Source of the DNA: Phyllostachys edulis
Lineage: Eukaryota; Streptophyta; Magnoliopsida; Poales; Poaceae
Assembly (NCBI GenBank): GCA_036346405.1
Contig: CM070554.1
Location: 48,259,058 to 48,323,057, forward strand
Reading direction: 5' to 3'
DNA length: 64,000 nt
Both the position numbers and the translations under genes were made by a program. The notes beneath the pieces are model-generated. The model saw nothing but the letters and a program-made list of their open reading frames with translations. It did no database searches and was not told where the DNA came from. Shown in pieces: positions 1 through 12,181 of the stretch (its first letter is position 1; every line of letters begins with the position of its first letter).

Positions 1-2659
1 GTTTCATAACACGAATAACTAATAAAGGAGCAAATATTATTAATTATCAGAGTAGCGACTCAAGATCAAAGCTTACAACTAGTGCTGCAGGCAAATAACT
101 CACGAGTTGTAGCAGAAGGGATAAGGATAACTCCAGATGTAGCCTGTCCATATTCTAATGGACAATCGACTGGGGTGGTGTGACCTAGTTCTCTATGATC
201 CTTGATGTAGTCTTCATCGTCCAACGCAGAGTTGATGATGTCTTCAGCGACTGAGTAGTGTTGTGTATATCAATTACGAGTATATGGAGTACTCAGCAAA
301 GTTGTGTACATAATGCAATATATAAATAGATGCAAGGCTTATTACAAAGAAGTGACTATCGTGTCTTGTTTTGCATAAGCGAATTTGACATTTAAATACA
401 ATAAATAGATCAAAAGCATAATTTTAAATAGAGTAATAAATAAATAGTAAGTAAACAATTTGATCTCATAACTTAACCATATTATCACATTCACTTTTTT
501 CCTGGTCTTGTATTATGAAAATCTACCGCTTGTGTGAAATCCCCGAGCATCCATGACCACGAACACAGCTATTCGAATAGTTTTAACTCTACAGGGGTGT
601 ACAGCGGCATCCACACGATAATATCAGCATGGCCTTTGCTAATCATAACAAATCATTTTCGAAACTATGCCCCAACATTGACCCTCTCGCTAGGCCTAAA
701 TCTGGTAATTGTACCCTTAACAAGCGAGTCATGACTCGGGGCCCAATGTTGGATTTGAGGACAACGCCTGTCCATGATGTAGCCCTAATAAGTGACCACA
801 CCCTTTAGTTCCCAGGTATAGCCCTAATAAGTGACTACACAAACCTACATCTACAACCTGAGGTGTCAATGCTGAGACTCGGTAACATACTAAGTCAGAT
901 TTGTTCCATTCCAGACATATGATTTGTACGATGTGGCTTGGTTCAATGATGCACAAAGTGAAGTCCTTAAATGACGAGGATGACTAACCGAACCAAAGCA
1001 CATAGTACCTCCATGCACCTAGTCGAAATAATTTATTCATCAAATTCATTAACACGTACCATCAGTAATTGATGGTACTCACCATTGTAAAACAATTCCA
1101 TATTTCATTAGTCATGTGTAAGAATTTTATTCCGAAAGATGATTCCACAACTATAAGCATGGCTATGCAAAACAACAACCCACGTTGGTACCATACATAT
1201 GTCCAACTAGTAATTGTCCAACCTAGGGTGACAAATGATTCATGGCATATGACTAGTAAAGATGGATAAATGAACAAGTAGGTATTAGCTACTCACAAGT
1301 GAATTTGATATAAAATGAGCATGCAATTTGTATGTAACACAAAATAGTTTTGGAAAACATCGGTGCAACATAGTCAAAGCACAACTTGCCTTGCTGTAGT
1401 TACACTACTATTCTTTTGTCTTTAATCCTTTTCTTCCTTTGTCCTTGATCTTCGACTTTTTGTCCTTGAGCTTGACTTCCCTCTACTCCTCCGGAGCACT
1501 TTGGAACGTCAACGTTTAACGAGAAAGGAAACACAAATGCGAATAAAATTAAAAAAGACAACTCAAACAAACTCCAAATTGAAAATAAATAGTGCTGGAA
1601 GGTAGGGATTGGATTTAGATGAGTTTAGGAAGAAGAATGGGCTTAATTAGAGCTCATTTGAGGGAGAACGAGTTCTTGGAAGTTTGGTTGGAACAAAATT
1701 CGGGAAAAAGAGAGGAGAGATAATGCTACAGCTGCTAAGTGGGCCAAAGAATATTCCGGGGAATATATCTTTATCTGGATTTTTGGAAAATTGGATCAGG
1801 CTAACATGTGGGCCCATGGTCTATAGACCGAGTCCACGGGGCTGATTTATGGCACATGGTGCATCGGGTTGACGAAACAGTGGATCTGGCTTGCGACAAA
1901 TCCATAGACCTATCTAGGGTTTGGGGCACACGGGGCTACTGACTAGGACAACGACGACGAACGACGTTGGTTCGAGGGGCGTGAAGGATTGGATCTGGGC
2001 GAGTAGACAACGGTGAACCCACTAAGCAGCGCACAGGAACAGAAGGTCGACATAAATGGTCAGCAATGAGGCTTGAGCGAAGGGTTTTGACGGAGGGAGT
2101 CGAGGCACGAAGCTTGGCGGGGTTAGCGACCTTAAACAACCCGAGGAAAGGCGATGCTGAGAAGGAAGCCATGGCGGACATGGCGACGGTAGCATGCGGG
2201 AGACGGACTTGATGGTGACGAAGCACAAGGCAAGAGAAATGACGGTGCAGGATGGAAAGGATAACCAACTTCATCCTAAGAGGGAGAGAGGGAAAGAAGT
2301 GGGCTGATTGCGGGAAGAACTAGGCTTCGGCCCGAGGGGAGAAGGGAGTGAGAATGAGCCGAGGGAGAAATTGAGCCCACGAAGACTTCCGCTATTTTAT
2401 TTAGTTTTTATTTTTAGAAAATATAGAAAATCCAAATTTGGCAAATGCACTCGAAAAAATTCAAGAAAATTCGAGAAAATACTATGAAACCAGAGGAACT
2501 CAAATAAAATAGTTCTAGATTTAATTGAAGTTTAGTTTATTCACATTAAATCATTTTAAAATAGTTCTAGAAATTCAAGGAAAATAGTAATTTTTTCTTT
2601 TGGAAATTACAATCTTAACAGAAAGACTTACAAAGGCTAGAAAATTGGGATGTTATAGG
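1..2659 (-). repeat. Ty3/gypsy LTR fragment, 5' end at 2659
   Basis: Read on the minus strand, the segment starts at 2659 with TATAACATCCCAATTTT, one base from the TGTAACATCC start common to grass gypsy LTRs, and runs off the left edge. Stretches near 120-240 and 750-960 resemble, in inverse orientation, parts of the plus-strand gypsy LTR at 48866-52090 (the CCAGTCG...TTGCC region and the region around 50740-50820). Short frames such as those at 534-734 and 1936-2274 have no recognisable domain and sit inside LTR sequence. No host gene is visible. The family is inferred from terminal sequence and internal similarity only. Confidence 0.6.
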
Positions 2660-2660
2660 T

Positions 2661-2796
2661 GTAATATCCCGTTTAACATTAGAGAATTAAATGAAATGAG
2701 AAAGGTATTTGACAGGATTTAAAAAGAGAATTTAGATTTTTTAGAGGAGGAATAATCTGGGGCTTTTGGCCCATGTTATTTGGCCCAAGTGGGAAG
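2661..2796 (+). repeat. 5' piece of a gypsy LTR split by a copia insertion
   Basis: It starts TGTAATATCCCGTTTAAC and is similar along its length to the first 140 bases of the solo LTR at 21955-24189, including the shared GGCCC(A)-rich stretch. It stops where the minus-strand RIRE1-like element begins. The rest of this LTR resumes at 12280, but about 0.8 kb of expected LTR sequence between the two pieces is missing. Confidence 0.65.
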
Positions 2797-4378
2797 TGCT
2801 GGGTCGCGTGGTAAGCTACGATAGCTACAAACAAAAATTCTACCACGCAAACCAGGAAGCCAAGCAAGTAGATGATCATAGATCGTTACCACCAGACGCG
2901 CAGAGCAGCGGAAGAAGGGTTGGGGCAGCCTGGTCCAACGAAGAGCGCGTCGATGTAGTGGTCGTAGTCGATCGTCGAACGTCCAACAAGTCGATGCGGT
3001 GGTCGTAGTCGATCGTCTCCTCCAGCAACCTCTGCAATTCCTCGTGAAGATCGCGGATCGTCCTCAAGCGCAACAATCGTAGTAGCGCCTCTATGGTATC
3101 CACACGTCCGGGGCAGGAACAACCCTACGCTGGTGTGCTAGCACCAAGTCGCACGGCAGAGCTCTCAGGAAGATGGCGGCTAGGGTTTTGGTGGTGTTTT
3201 TTGCGCACCTCCCAGCAGCCTCACGCATCTCCTTATATAGTGCTCGTGACGGATCTTATCCGAACACGTTTTACGAATCGTATTCGTATTGGTTTGTTCC
3301 AACCCGTTAAGTGTGTGACCTCAGAGGTTCATGCGTGTCGGTTGTGACTCGAAACCCTTTTCGATCACTAGTCGAAGCGGCTCCTAGCGTAACATAGCGA
3401 TTCCCGAATACACACAAATTATATCGGACAAACCTTAATGCAATATGATCTACGACCAGGTCTTCATCACTTACGACCAGGTCCCATCTCTATACGACCA
3501 ATTCGCATGTGGTCACAACCAGTTCGTAATTCCTTACGACCAAGTTACGACCACTCTGTGATTATGTTCGACCAGTCTACGACCAACTTGTATCTCCATA
3601 CGACTAGTCCGTAACTGTTCGAACTAAGCGACCTACTCGTGTATACTCCCTTTGCCTCATGATGTCTGGTTGAACTCCAGGTGAGATGTTGTGTCATCCA
3701 TGGACTGTTCAATTCTTTCTCGATCGAGTGTCAGATAACTTTACGTGGTCGAACACTTCGACTACTAGTGGCATGGCCATGCACTTTCTTTATCCGATCA
3801 CAACGAGGGGCCTAGAGACATCTCTCCTGTTATATTAGGAGGGGTAAATCCCATATCCGACCAGTCATATTCCTCTCCATGTTTCACAGCATACCCGAAA
3901 GCTACCTTTATAACTACCCGATTCACGGTGTAGCGTTTGGCAACCCCTAAGAGTGCTATTACACATGTAGAAAACCATGCTGATCTCAGGTCTAAGGATT
4001 ATACATCATCATTGCTTGAGACTAACTAACGACACATAGAATCATAACAATCTCAATAGTGTCTCAAGGTGGGTCTTATCCAACATCATGTTCTCTAACA
4101 TGTGTCCATATTATTGGTTTGATATCTCCATATCTATGACTCGTGAAACATAGTCATCAACCAATACATATGCTAGTCTATTCATATGTGTCGTCATATG
4201 TTTCCGACCAGGGATCGTACAAGAATAATTATCGCAGAAATATAGAGTTTCACAACCAAGTCACATACTTGATAATAAATATTAACAATATTATTCTTGG
4301 AACAAGATAACACATTATCCAATATAATGAACATAATGAAATATAATCATCTCTATGATTGCCTGCATATTTCCAACA
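2797..4378 (-). repeat. 3' LTR of the minus-strand RIRE1-like element
   Basis: 1582 bp. On the minus strand it begins TGTTGGAAATATGCAGGC at 4378. It matches 9707-12181 along its whole length once the 909-bp insert there is removed, and it also matches the plus-strand LTR at 18200-19772. It contains many short CGACCAG/CTGGTCG-type repeats near 3460-3620. It lacks four bases (TAGG or its complement) near 4365 that the right copy has. Confidence 0.9.
3231..3242 (-). promoter_or_regulatory. TATA box of copia LTR
   Basis: The minus strand reads CACTATATAAGG. The same motif occurs at the equivalent place in the other two LTR copies (10140-10151 minus; 19329-19340 plus, there CCCTATATAAGG). This supports it as the U3 core promoter of the family. 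Confidence 0.75.
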
Positions 4379-4396
4379 GTCTCCTACTTGCACTAG
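4379..4396 (-). other. Polypurine tract next to 3' LTR
   Basis: The minus strand reads GTGCAAGTAGGAGAC directly before the LTR start at 4378. The equivalent copy at 12182-12196 reads GTGCAAGTGGGAGAC. Purine-rich, and in the position expected for the plus-strand primer of reverse transcription. Confidence 0.75.
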
Positions 4397-4399
4397 AGT

Positions 4400-5001
4400 C
4401 AATCATTTAGGTATCTAATACCAATAGCTCTTGTGTGTGCCTCATGCTTTGGCTGTGTGAGAGACTTTGTCAACGGATCAGCAACATTTAAATCCGTATG
4501 AACTTTGCATATCTTAACATCTCCTCTATCCACCAATTCGCGAATAAGATGATAACGCCTGAGTATATGTTTGGACTTCTAATGGGATCTAGGCTCCTTA
4601 GCCTGCGCAATGGCTCCATTGTTGTCACAATAGAGATTCATTGGGTTCGAGGCACTCGGAACCACACCCAAATCAGCAATGAAATTTCTTATCCAAACAC
4701 CTTCTTTTGCAGCTTCAGAAGCCGCAATGTACTCGGCCTCCGTCGTGGAATCAGCAACCGTCTCTTGCTTGGAACTTTTCCAGCTCACTGCTCCTCCATT
4801 CAAAATGAATACAAAACCAGATTGCGAACGATAATCATCTTTGTCGGTTTGAAAGCTTGCATCGGTGTAACCATTTACAACGAGCTCTTCATCACCGCCA
4901 TAAACTAGGAACACATCCTTAGTCCTTCTTAAGTACTTAAGAATGTTTTTCACACCGTCCAAAGGACCTTCACCGGATCGACTTGGTATCTGCCAGAACA
5001 C
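4400..5001 (-). pseudogene. Copia RNase H domain, broken
   Basis: The open part (5001 to 4579) carries a copia-type RNase H: YGGDEELVVNGYTDASF with the first acidic residue region, then SGFVFILNGGAVSWKSSKQ, STTEAEYIAASEAAKE, and YCDNNGAIAQAKEPRSH near its end. A stop codon follows. Downstream in the same frame KSKHILRRYHLIRELVDRG and DLNVADPLTKSLTQ are still readable, so the true C-terminus lies near 4400. Upstream it is separated from RT by a frameshift near 5001-5082. Together with RT this would copy the RNA genome in the virus-like particle. It is not functional as read. Confidence 0.85.
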
Positions 5002-5081
5002 TTAGAGCATATGATACATCTGGTCGTGTACATATCATGGCGTATATGATAGATCCAATGGCGAAGCATATGGAATATTAC

Positions 5082-5985
5082 TCATTTTGTCTCGCTCATC
5101 GCTGGTCGAGGACACCGATTCTTGCTAAGATTGATGCCATGTGCCATGGGCAAGAATCCTCTCTTGGAATCTTGCATGTTGAACTGATTCAACACTTTGT
5201 CTATGTACATACTTTGGCTTAATCCAATTAGCCTTCTTGATCTATCTCTATAGATTTTTATTCCCAAGATATATGCTGCATCTCCTAAATCTTTCATCAA
5301 GAAACTATTCCTTAATGAAGTTTTAACAGATTCAAGTATTGGAATGTCATTTCCGACCAGTAGTATGTCATCTACATACAAGATCAGAATAACAAGTGCG
5401 CTCCAACTAACCTTCATGTAAACACAAGGTTCTTCTTTGTTCTTGATGAAACCAAACCTTTTGATCTCCTCATTAAAACGTATATTCCAACTCCGAGATG
5501 CTTGCTTCAACCCATAAATGGACTTTTGAAGTTTGCATACTTTACTAGCATTCTTTGGATCGACAAAACCTTCAGGTTGTGTCATGTACACATCCTCATC
5601 TAGGTTTCCATGAAGGAAAGCTGTTTTGACATCCATTTGCCATATCTCATAGTCGAAATATGCAGCAATTGCTAGAATGATCCGAACAGATTTAAGCATC
5701 GCTACTGGTGAGAAAGTCTCATCGTAGTCAACTCCTTAAACTTGTCGAAAACCTTTTGCAACTAGTCGAGCCTTATGAATGTGAACATTTCCATCCATAT
5801 CAATCTTTTTCTTATAGATCCATTTGCACTCAATGGTTTTAACACCATCAAGTGGATCGACCAGATTCCAAACCTGATTTTCTCTCATGGAGTCTATCTC
5901 GGATTTCATGGCTCCAAGCCATTTCTCAGAGTCTGGGTCCATCATCGCTTCCTCATAATTCTTAGGCTCATTATTATTCAATAAT
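5082..5985 (-). pseudogene. Copia reverse transcriptase, broken
   Basis: The RT begins around 5985 (NYEEAMMDPDSEKW), continues CKWIYKKKIDMDGNVHIHKARLVAKGF, then meets an in-frame stop at about 5733-5735. It resumes at 5699 with IILAIAAYFDYEIWQMDVKTAFLHG, YMTQPEGFVD, SIYGLKQASRSWNIRF and LILYVDDILLVGND, which holds the YVDD catalytic motif. The catalytic residues are therefore present, but the frame is interrupted by the stop and again before RNase H. The same protein is seen in the plus-strand copy at 46300-46970, at clearly lower identity than expected for recent sister insertions. Confidence 0.9.
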
Positions 5986-6890
5986 AAAACGTCATGCCCA
6001 TACCTTGAAGGCAATTGACGTGGCCTTTTAGATCTACGTGGGGCTGGTGTCTCATCTACAGGTTCAACAACATTTTGTTCATCCAGTAGAGGTTCAGTGG
6101 GAGTTGAAACACTTTTAGATGTTTCCCGAATTTCTTCGAGTTGTACCTTTCTCCCACTGACTCCTTTTGAAAGAAACTCTTTCTCCAAAAAGACACCATT
6201 TCGAGCAACAAAAACTTTGTTTTCTTCCCGGTTGTAGAAATAATATCCTTTGGTTTCCCTAGGATATCCTATAAAGAAGCATTTATCTGATTTGGGTGCG
6301 AGTTTGTCAGACGTCAAACGTTTAACATAGACATCACATCCCCAAATCCTTAGAAAAGATAAACTAGGACTCTTCCTAGTCCACATCTCATATGGTGTCT
6401 TATCTACTGATTTCGATGGTACCTGATTCAAAATGTAAGCGGCGGTTTCTAGAGCATAACCCCAAAAATACAATGGCAGATCGGATTGGCTCATCATTGA
6501 TCGAACCATGTCCAACAAGGTCCTATTACGCCACTCGGACACACCATTCCATTGTGGAGTGCCCGGTGGTGTAAGTCAGAGAACAATTCCACATTGTTTC
6601 AAATGATTGCCAAATTCATGGCTCAAAACTCACCTCCACGATCGATCGTAAAGATTTGATTGTCTTGCCAAGTTGATTCTCAGACCTCATTCGGAACTCC
6701 TTAAACTTTTCAAAGGATTCCGACTTGTGCCTCATTAAGTAGATATATCCATATCTACTATAGTCATCGATGAAAGTAATGAAGTATTGAAAACCACCTC
6801 TAGTCGTCAGACTCATTGGTCCACACACATCAAGATGTATGAGTGCCAACTAGTTTGGACGCCCTTTCACTCCGACCGGTGAAAGGTGTC
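5986..6890 (-). pseudogene. Copia integrase, broken
   Basis: Two open pieces. The piece from 6849 to 6616 has HLDVCGPMSLTTRGG, YFITFIDDYSRYGYIYLM and KSESFEKFKEF, including the first Asp of the catalytic core. The piece from 6542 has EWRNRTLLDMVRSMM, LPLYFWGYALETAAYILNQ, PYEMWTRKSPSLSFLRIWG and KCFFIGYPRETKGYYFY. This is the copia integrase core and C-terminal part that inserts cDNA into the chromosome. The core is frameshifted between 6616 and 6542, the region that should carry the second Asp and the Glu. The linker to RT is rich in PTEP/RRSKRPRQLP residues. Confidence 0.88.
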
Positions 6891-8342
6891 TTGGTCATCT
6901 TCCGACTGTGCAAGAATCGCATGTTTCAAATGATTCCAAATCAAATGAGTTTAGAATTCCATCATCATGGAGTTTTTTCATGCGTTTCTCACTTATGTGA
7001 CCTAAACGACAATGCCAAATGAAAGTGGAATTCGTTTCATTAGACCGAAGCCTTTTCGCATTAATATTATAGATGGACGCATCATCAAGATTTAATATAA
7101 ACAACCCATTCAAAACAGGTGCATAGCCATAAAACACTTCATTCAAAAATATAGAACAACCATTGTTCTCAATAATGAATTTATAACCCTCTGCCATTAA
7201 ACATAAGGTAGAGATAATGTTTCTACTAATGGCTAGAACGTAATAACAATTATTCAATTCCATAATAAATCCTGAAGGCAAAAGTAATGGCAAAGTCCCA
7301 ACGGCTAATGCAGCAACTTTTGCTTTATTCCCGACGCGAAGATCCATCTCGCCCTTTGTAATTCTCCTACTCCTTGTTAGAATCTGCATTGAATTGCAGA
7401 TATGAGCAACCGATCCGGTATCAAATACCCATGAGTCAACAAAAGAGTCAGTAAGAAAAACATTTATAACATTAATACCTGTAGTGGAAGTTTTAGTCGC
7501 ACCATTCTTTTTCTGATCAGCTAGGTATTTCTTGCAGTTCCTCTTCCAATGGCCTAGCTCTTTGCAGTAAAAACATTCATTCTCTTGAGTCAGGCCGGAC
7601 TTAGTCTTGGGCTTAGGCTTATTAGTTTTGATCTCATCTGAAACTTTAGCCTTACCCTTTTTCTTGACCCAAATCTTAGCCTTCTTCTTGAAACTTGTAC
7701 TCTTTTGCACCATCATCACATGATTGTTGCTTTTCTTAATGTTGCCTCTCATTGCCTTAAGCATCGATGCGATTCGTGAGATTCTTGTCTAAGCTGCTCA
7801 TATGGAAGTTCAAAATGAACGCCCATAGCTTTCGTGAAGCGAAGCAAGAATCAAATATGTAGCCAACTCTTGGCTAAGTGGAAAACCAAGTTTTTCCAAG
7901 CTCTTTGTGTAACCAACCATTTTGATTACATGAGGGCTCACCGACCACCCTCACTAGCTTATATCCAAACAAGTTCTTTGAGATCTCAAATCTCTCGCCT
8001 CTTGCTTGTGTCTCAAACATTCCTTTGAGTGCTATGATCATATCGTAGGCCTCTATGTTCTCAAACTGTTTCTGAAGGTCTGAGTTCATAGCAGCAAGCA
8101 TAAGATAGCTAACATCAAGGGACTCATCACATGCCTTTTTATAGGCGGTTTTAAGAGCAAAGCAGAAAGATTCTCTCAGAGGCACATCCGAATTGGTTCC
8201 TCTAGAATATGTTCCTTTTATCTTGCCTAAGAACAATTCTTAGGTTATGGACCAATCCACAAAATTTGTTCCATTCAGTTTTTCCTTTTCAAGTATCGAA
8301 TGTAAAGCAAAACTGGATGTAGGCACAAAGAAGAGGTGCCAT
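6891..8342 (-). pseudogene. Copia gag, nucleocapsid, protease and integrase zinc region
   Basis: The start is taken as the ATG at 8342, in context GATCATGGC, because the plus-strand copy begins at the same place (43882). Gag pieces: 8236-7874 (DVSYLMLAAMNSDLQKQFE, YDMIIALKGMFETQARGERFE). The open piece 7764-6895 contains a Lys-rich stretch, the zinc knuckle CFYCKELGHWKRNC (CX2CX4HX4C), the protease site SWVFDTGSVAHICNSM with an intact DTG, and the integrase zinc region WHCRLGHISEKRMKKLHDDG...CDSCTVGR. Frameshifts separate the pieces. The role is capsid, RNA binding and polyprotein cleavage. Confidence 0.88.
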
Positions 8343-9692
8343 GATCTACAACATAAATTATACAAAACTAAGACATATGTTCAAGAAAAGTAACTTCTAT
8401 TAAACAATTTTAACAAAGATACTCCCACTAAATACCATATCCTCTTATGACATTTTAGTGATTCAAGATCCATAATCATTTAATCTACTAGTGAGCTATG
8501 GCATCACTGCTAGAAGACTAGTGAAAATGGTAAGCAACCCTTTGCTAATCATATCTCTATATGACTCTTGTTGTTGAGCAAGATCTTTATGCTTCTAACC
8601 CAACCCTTATGCCCCAAGGTCCACAACTGTTATGATAACCTTGTTAAGTTAAATCAATGCTTAGCGTAAGTGTGTCGACACAAACCCATCTAGTCAAGGA
8701 TTGTTAATGGCATTTTGCTATGGCAAGACCTACCATTAAAATACATAACTTTGGATGGTGCAAATTTGGGAGGCATCAATTTAACCTAATATTATGTGAG
8801 GGATTTTTACTTCTACCATGTTAAAAGCATTAAAAGCAAAAACATGTATAGAAATAAATGAACAGAATATAAAGGCATTCACAGACAATCAAATTGTATT
8901 GTGATATAGTATGACCCTTCTCCATGGTGATCTCCATCGCCATGCATCCTGCTTGTCAGGTCTCCAAGTGGTCGACTCCTCCAAGTACTCCCACTAAGCC
9001 ATTACTCCTAATAGTACTAGTAATGAATTACAAGGAGCAAAGAAGCATCACAAGTCGACACGCAGTCAAGATACAAATATAGACAGCCTTGGGCTGCAAT
9101 AAGCATGACACGCAGGTCATGGAAATTACATACATACATGCATCTCATACATGAACCATTATGGGTCATACTATTCACATCAATCCCTACAAAAACAAGT
9201 TATGCATAGAATCCAATTCTATCGGACGACATGAGCACACACTACCTATAGCATGCGGTACGAATACCCAGCACGGCTGGTCGAGGGCAGCGTGCTTGGA
9301 AAATTTTTCTGAAATATGAATCTTATTCACGTACCCGAGCCTTGGAAATCATCAGATTAATCACATTAACCCTATTCCGAACCACTCTGATCATTGCCTT
9401 TGATACGACCACACACTGCGGCAAACTCCGATGGCGGAATTCCGACCGGTAGGAGTGATATGTAGTCTAGTTGTGAACAAGCGCAATAAAGCATCTGGTC
9501 CTTATAGCTCATACCTCCTCGTAAACCCATCTACTACCACCGAGAAACCGATCGATCAAATCGACCAGGGTCTAGATCGTTCCATCTTTATGAACCGATC
9601 TAGGTTATCAGACCCGACCAGTAATAGATCCAATCTACTACTACCACATATCAAGTATATGCGATCGATCTAGATCAAAAACTACGCATGAT
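8343..9692 (-). other. Non-coding leader of the RIRE1-like element
   Basis: 1.35 kb between the PBS and the gag ATG, without open frames. It matches the interrupted leader of the plus-strand copy (19787-20992 plus 43742-43881) end to end, and so defines where that copy was split. Just before the ATG the minus strand reads a T-rich tract followed by TTGTAG. Confidence 0.8.
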
Positions 9693-9705
9693 GGCTTTGA
9701 TACCA
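9693..9705 (-). other. Primer-binding site (initiator tRNA-Met type)
   Basis: The minus strand reads TGGTATCAAAGCC, one base after the LTR end (CCGAACA). It is close to TGGTATCAGAGC, complementary to the 3' end of plant initiator tRNA-Met. Confidence 0.8.
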
Positions 9706-10139
9706 CTGTTCGGTCGTGTGGTAAGCTACGATAGCTACAAACAAAATTCTACTACGCAAACCAGGAAGCCAAGCAAGTAGATGATCATAGATCGTTACCA
9801 CCGACGCCAGAAGAGCAAATGAAGAAGGGTTGGGGCAGCTTGGTCCAACGAAGAGCGCCACAATGTAGTGGTCGAGTCGATCGTCCAACGCCCAAAGAAG
9901 TCGATGCGGTGGTCGAGTCGATCGTCTCCTCCAACAACCTCTGCAATTCCTCATGAAGATCGCGGATCGTCCTCAAGCGCAACAATCGTAGTAGCGCCTC
10001 TACGGTATCCACACGTCCGGGGCAGGAACAACCCTACACTGGTGTGCTAGCACCAAGTCGCACGGCAGAGCTCTTAGGAAGATGGTGGCTAGGGTTTTGG
10101 TGGTGTTTTTTGTGCACCTCCCAGCAGCCTCATGCATCT

Positions 10140-10151
10140 CCTTATATAGTG
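10140..10151 (-). promoter_or_regulatory. TATA box of copia LTR
   Basis: The minus strand reads CACTATATAAGG, identical to the copy at 3231-3242. Confidence 0.7.
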
Positions 10152-10694
10152 CTCGTGACGGATCTTATCCGAACACGCTTACTTAATCGTATTCGTATTG
10201 GTTTGTTCCAACCTGCTAAGTGTGTGACCAGAGGTTCATGCGAATCGGTTGTGACTCTAAACCCTTTCCGATCACTAGTCGAAGCGGCTCCTAGCGTAAC
10301 ATAGCGATTCCCTAATACACACAAATTATATCTGACGAACCTTAATGCAATATGATCTACGACTGTGTCCTCATCACTTACGACTGTGTCCCATCTCTAT
10401 ACGATCAGTCAAGATGTGGTCACAACCATTCAGAACTCCTCACGACCGAGTTACGACCATCTCACGACCAGTTTGTATCTCCATACGGCCAGTCCGTAAC
10501 TATTCGAACTAAGCGACCTACTCATGTATACTCCCTTTGCCTCACGATGTCTGGTTGAGCTCCAGGTGAGATGTTGTGTCATCCATGGACTGTTCAATTC
10601 TTTCTCGATCGAGTGTCAGATAACTTTACGTGGTCGAACACTTCGACTACTAGTGGCATGGCCATGCACTTTCTTTATCCGATCACAACGAGGG

Positions 10695-11603
10695 TGATGA
10701 GGACATCACTTCTTCGGATACACACAACAATCCTCCACTTCACAGTCAAGGACCAATCACTAGAGCTCGCGCCGACAATTGAATTTACAGTGAGCTCGCT
10801 CCTAAGTACTTTTTTTGTTCATTTGAGAATCGATTGCTACCTAATGATTTAATTATGATTAGGAACCATGGAGAGGACCTGGAAGTACTTGGAGAAGGGC
10901 TATGAGGCGCACAAGTCCAGCGAGGGCAGTCGAATCATGTTGGAGGCCCAACTCAAGCCGACTTCGAATCCAATTCGGAGTCCAAGACCAGGCCGCACTA
11001 AAACGGACGCCCAGATCGCATCCGAGCTCCGTTTTGGACGTTCCACATATGTATGGAAAGCTGAGAAGACGATCTTTCCAATGGATCTGGTCCCATGTCA
11101 AAATTCCTTCTGAGTCAACGGGAATCGTCGAAACAATTGGGCATTCAGAATCTGTCAGGGTGCTGCGCCACCGCCTTTTGGGCCGCTCGCTTTGTATCGT
11201 ATTGGAGCCCATTAGGGCGCGCCCAGGGTTTTGCACGCCCTCAGTCCTCTATATCCAGCCACCACCCCCACCATTAGGGTTGGGTTTTGCTTAGATTAAT
11301 TCTGTCTTGAACAGTTTCGCTGCTCATCGGTTTGTGAGACCCCAACTTTCGAAAGTGCTAAAACAATACATCTGCAATTCCGCTGTGTTCTTCCTTGTTC
11401 TTGCTTGTGTTCTTCGATTCGCAGCGAGGATTAGCCTTCTTATGCAGGTCAACTGGCTGCGCCGGTTGATAACCCGAGGAGACGTGGTGCTGCGATTGCG
11501 GGTTCGGAACGTGTTGTTCGGAAGCCGACTCGATTTGTGTCGCGCCTCCACTAAATCGAACATATCCAGAACCTGTTGGAAGATCGGGACCCCGTTCCCA
11601 TTA
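10695..11603 (+). mobile_element. 909-bp solo-LTR-like insertion
   Basis: Comparison with the uninterrupted left LTR (3795-3812) shows a clean insertion flanked by a direct repeat GAGGG (10690-10694 and 11604-11608). The termini are TGATGAGG and GTTCCCATTA, so TGATG/CATTA is an imperfect inverted end of LTR type. Inside, a TATA-like CTCTATATCC lies near 11250, after a GC-rich stretch, fitting U3-R-U5. I do not recognise the family. Small frames inside (10859-11236, 11307-11720) have no domain. Solo LTRs arise by LTR-LTR recombination; that origin here is inferred. Confidence 0.65.
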
Positions 11604-12181
11604 GAGGGGCCCAGAAACATCTCTCCTGTTATGTTAGGAGGGGTAAATCCCATATCCGACCAGTCATATTCCTCTCCATGTTTCACAGCATACCCGAAAG
11701 CTACTTTTATAACTACCTAGTTACGGTGTAGCGTTTGGCAACCCCTAAGAGTGCTATTACACATCTAGGGAACCATGCTGATCTCAGGTCTAAGGATTAT
11801 ACATCATCATTGCTTGAGACCAACTAATGACACATAGAATCATAACAATCTCAATAGTGTCTCAAGGTGGGTCTTATCCAACATCATGTTCTCTAACATG
11901 TGTCCATATTATTGGTTTGATATCTCCATATCTATGACTCATGAAACATAGTCATCAACTAATACATATGCTAGTCTATTCATATGTGTCCTCATATGTT
12001 TCCGACCAGGGATCGTACAAGAATAATTATCGTAGAAATATAGAGTTTCACAACCAAGTCTCATACTTGATAATAAATATTAACAATATTATTCTTGGAA
12101 CAAGATAACACATTATCCAATATAATGAATATAATGAAATATAATCATCTCTATGATTGCCTGTAGGGCATATTTCCAACA

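Larger units (their letters stand above)
9707..12181 (-). repeat. 5' LTR of the minus-strand RIRE1-like element, with insert
   Basis: About 1.56 kb after removing the 909-bp insert at 10695-11603 and its duplicated GAGGG. The minus-strand termini are TGTTGGAAATATGCCC (at 12181) and CCGAACA (at 9707). A TATA box lies at 10140-10151. It differs from the other LTR by many substitutions and small indels, so the insertion is not recent. Confidence 0.9.

Noticed and set aside
1936..2274. A 112-codon minus-strand frame
   Set aside because: It lies in the GC-rich part of a gypsy LTR, has no domain, and an overlapping frame is equally open.
3440..3620. Repeated CGACCAG/CTGGTCG words suggesting a satellite or operator array
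   Set aside because: They are part of the RIRE1-like LTR, irregularly spaced and equally present in the other LTR copies; simple expansion is enough to explain them.
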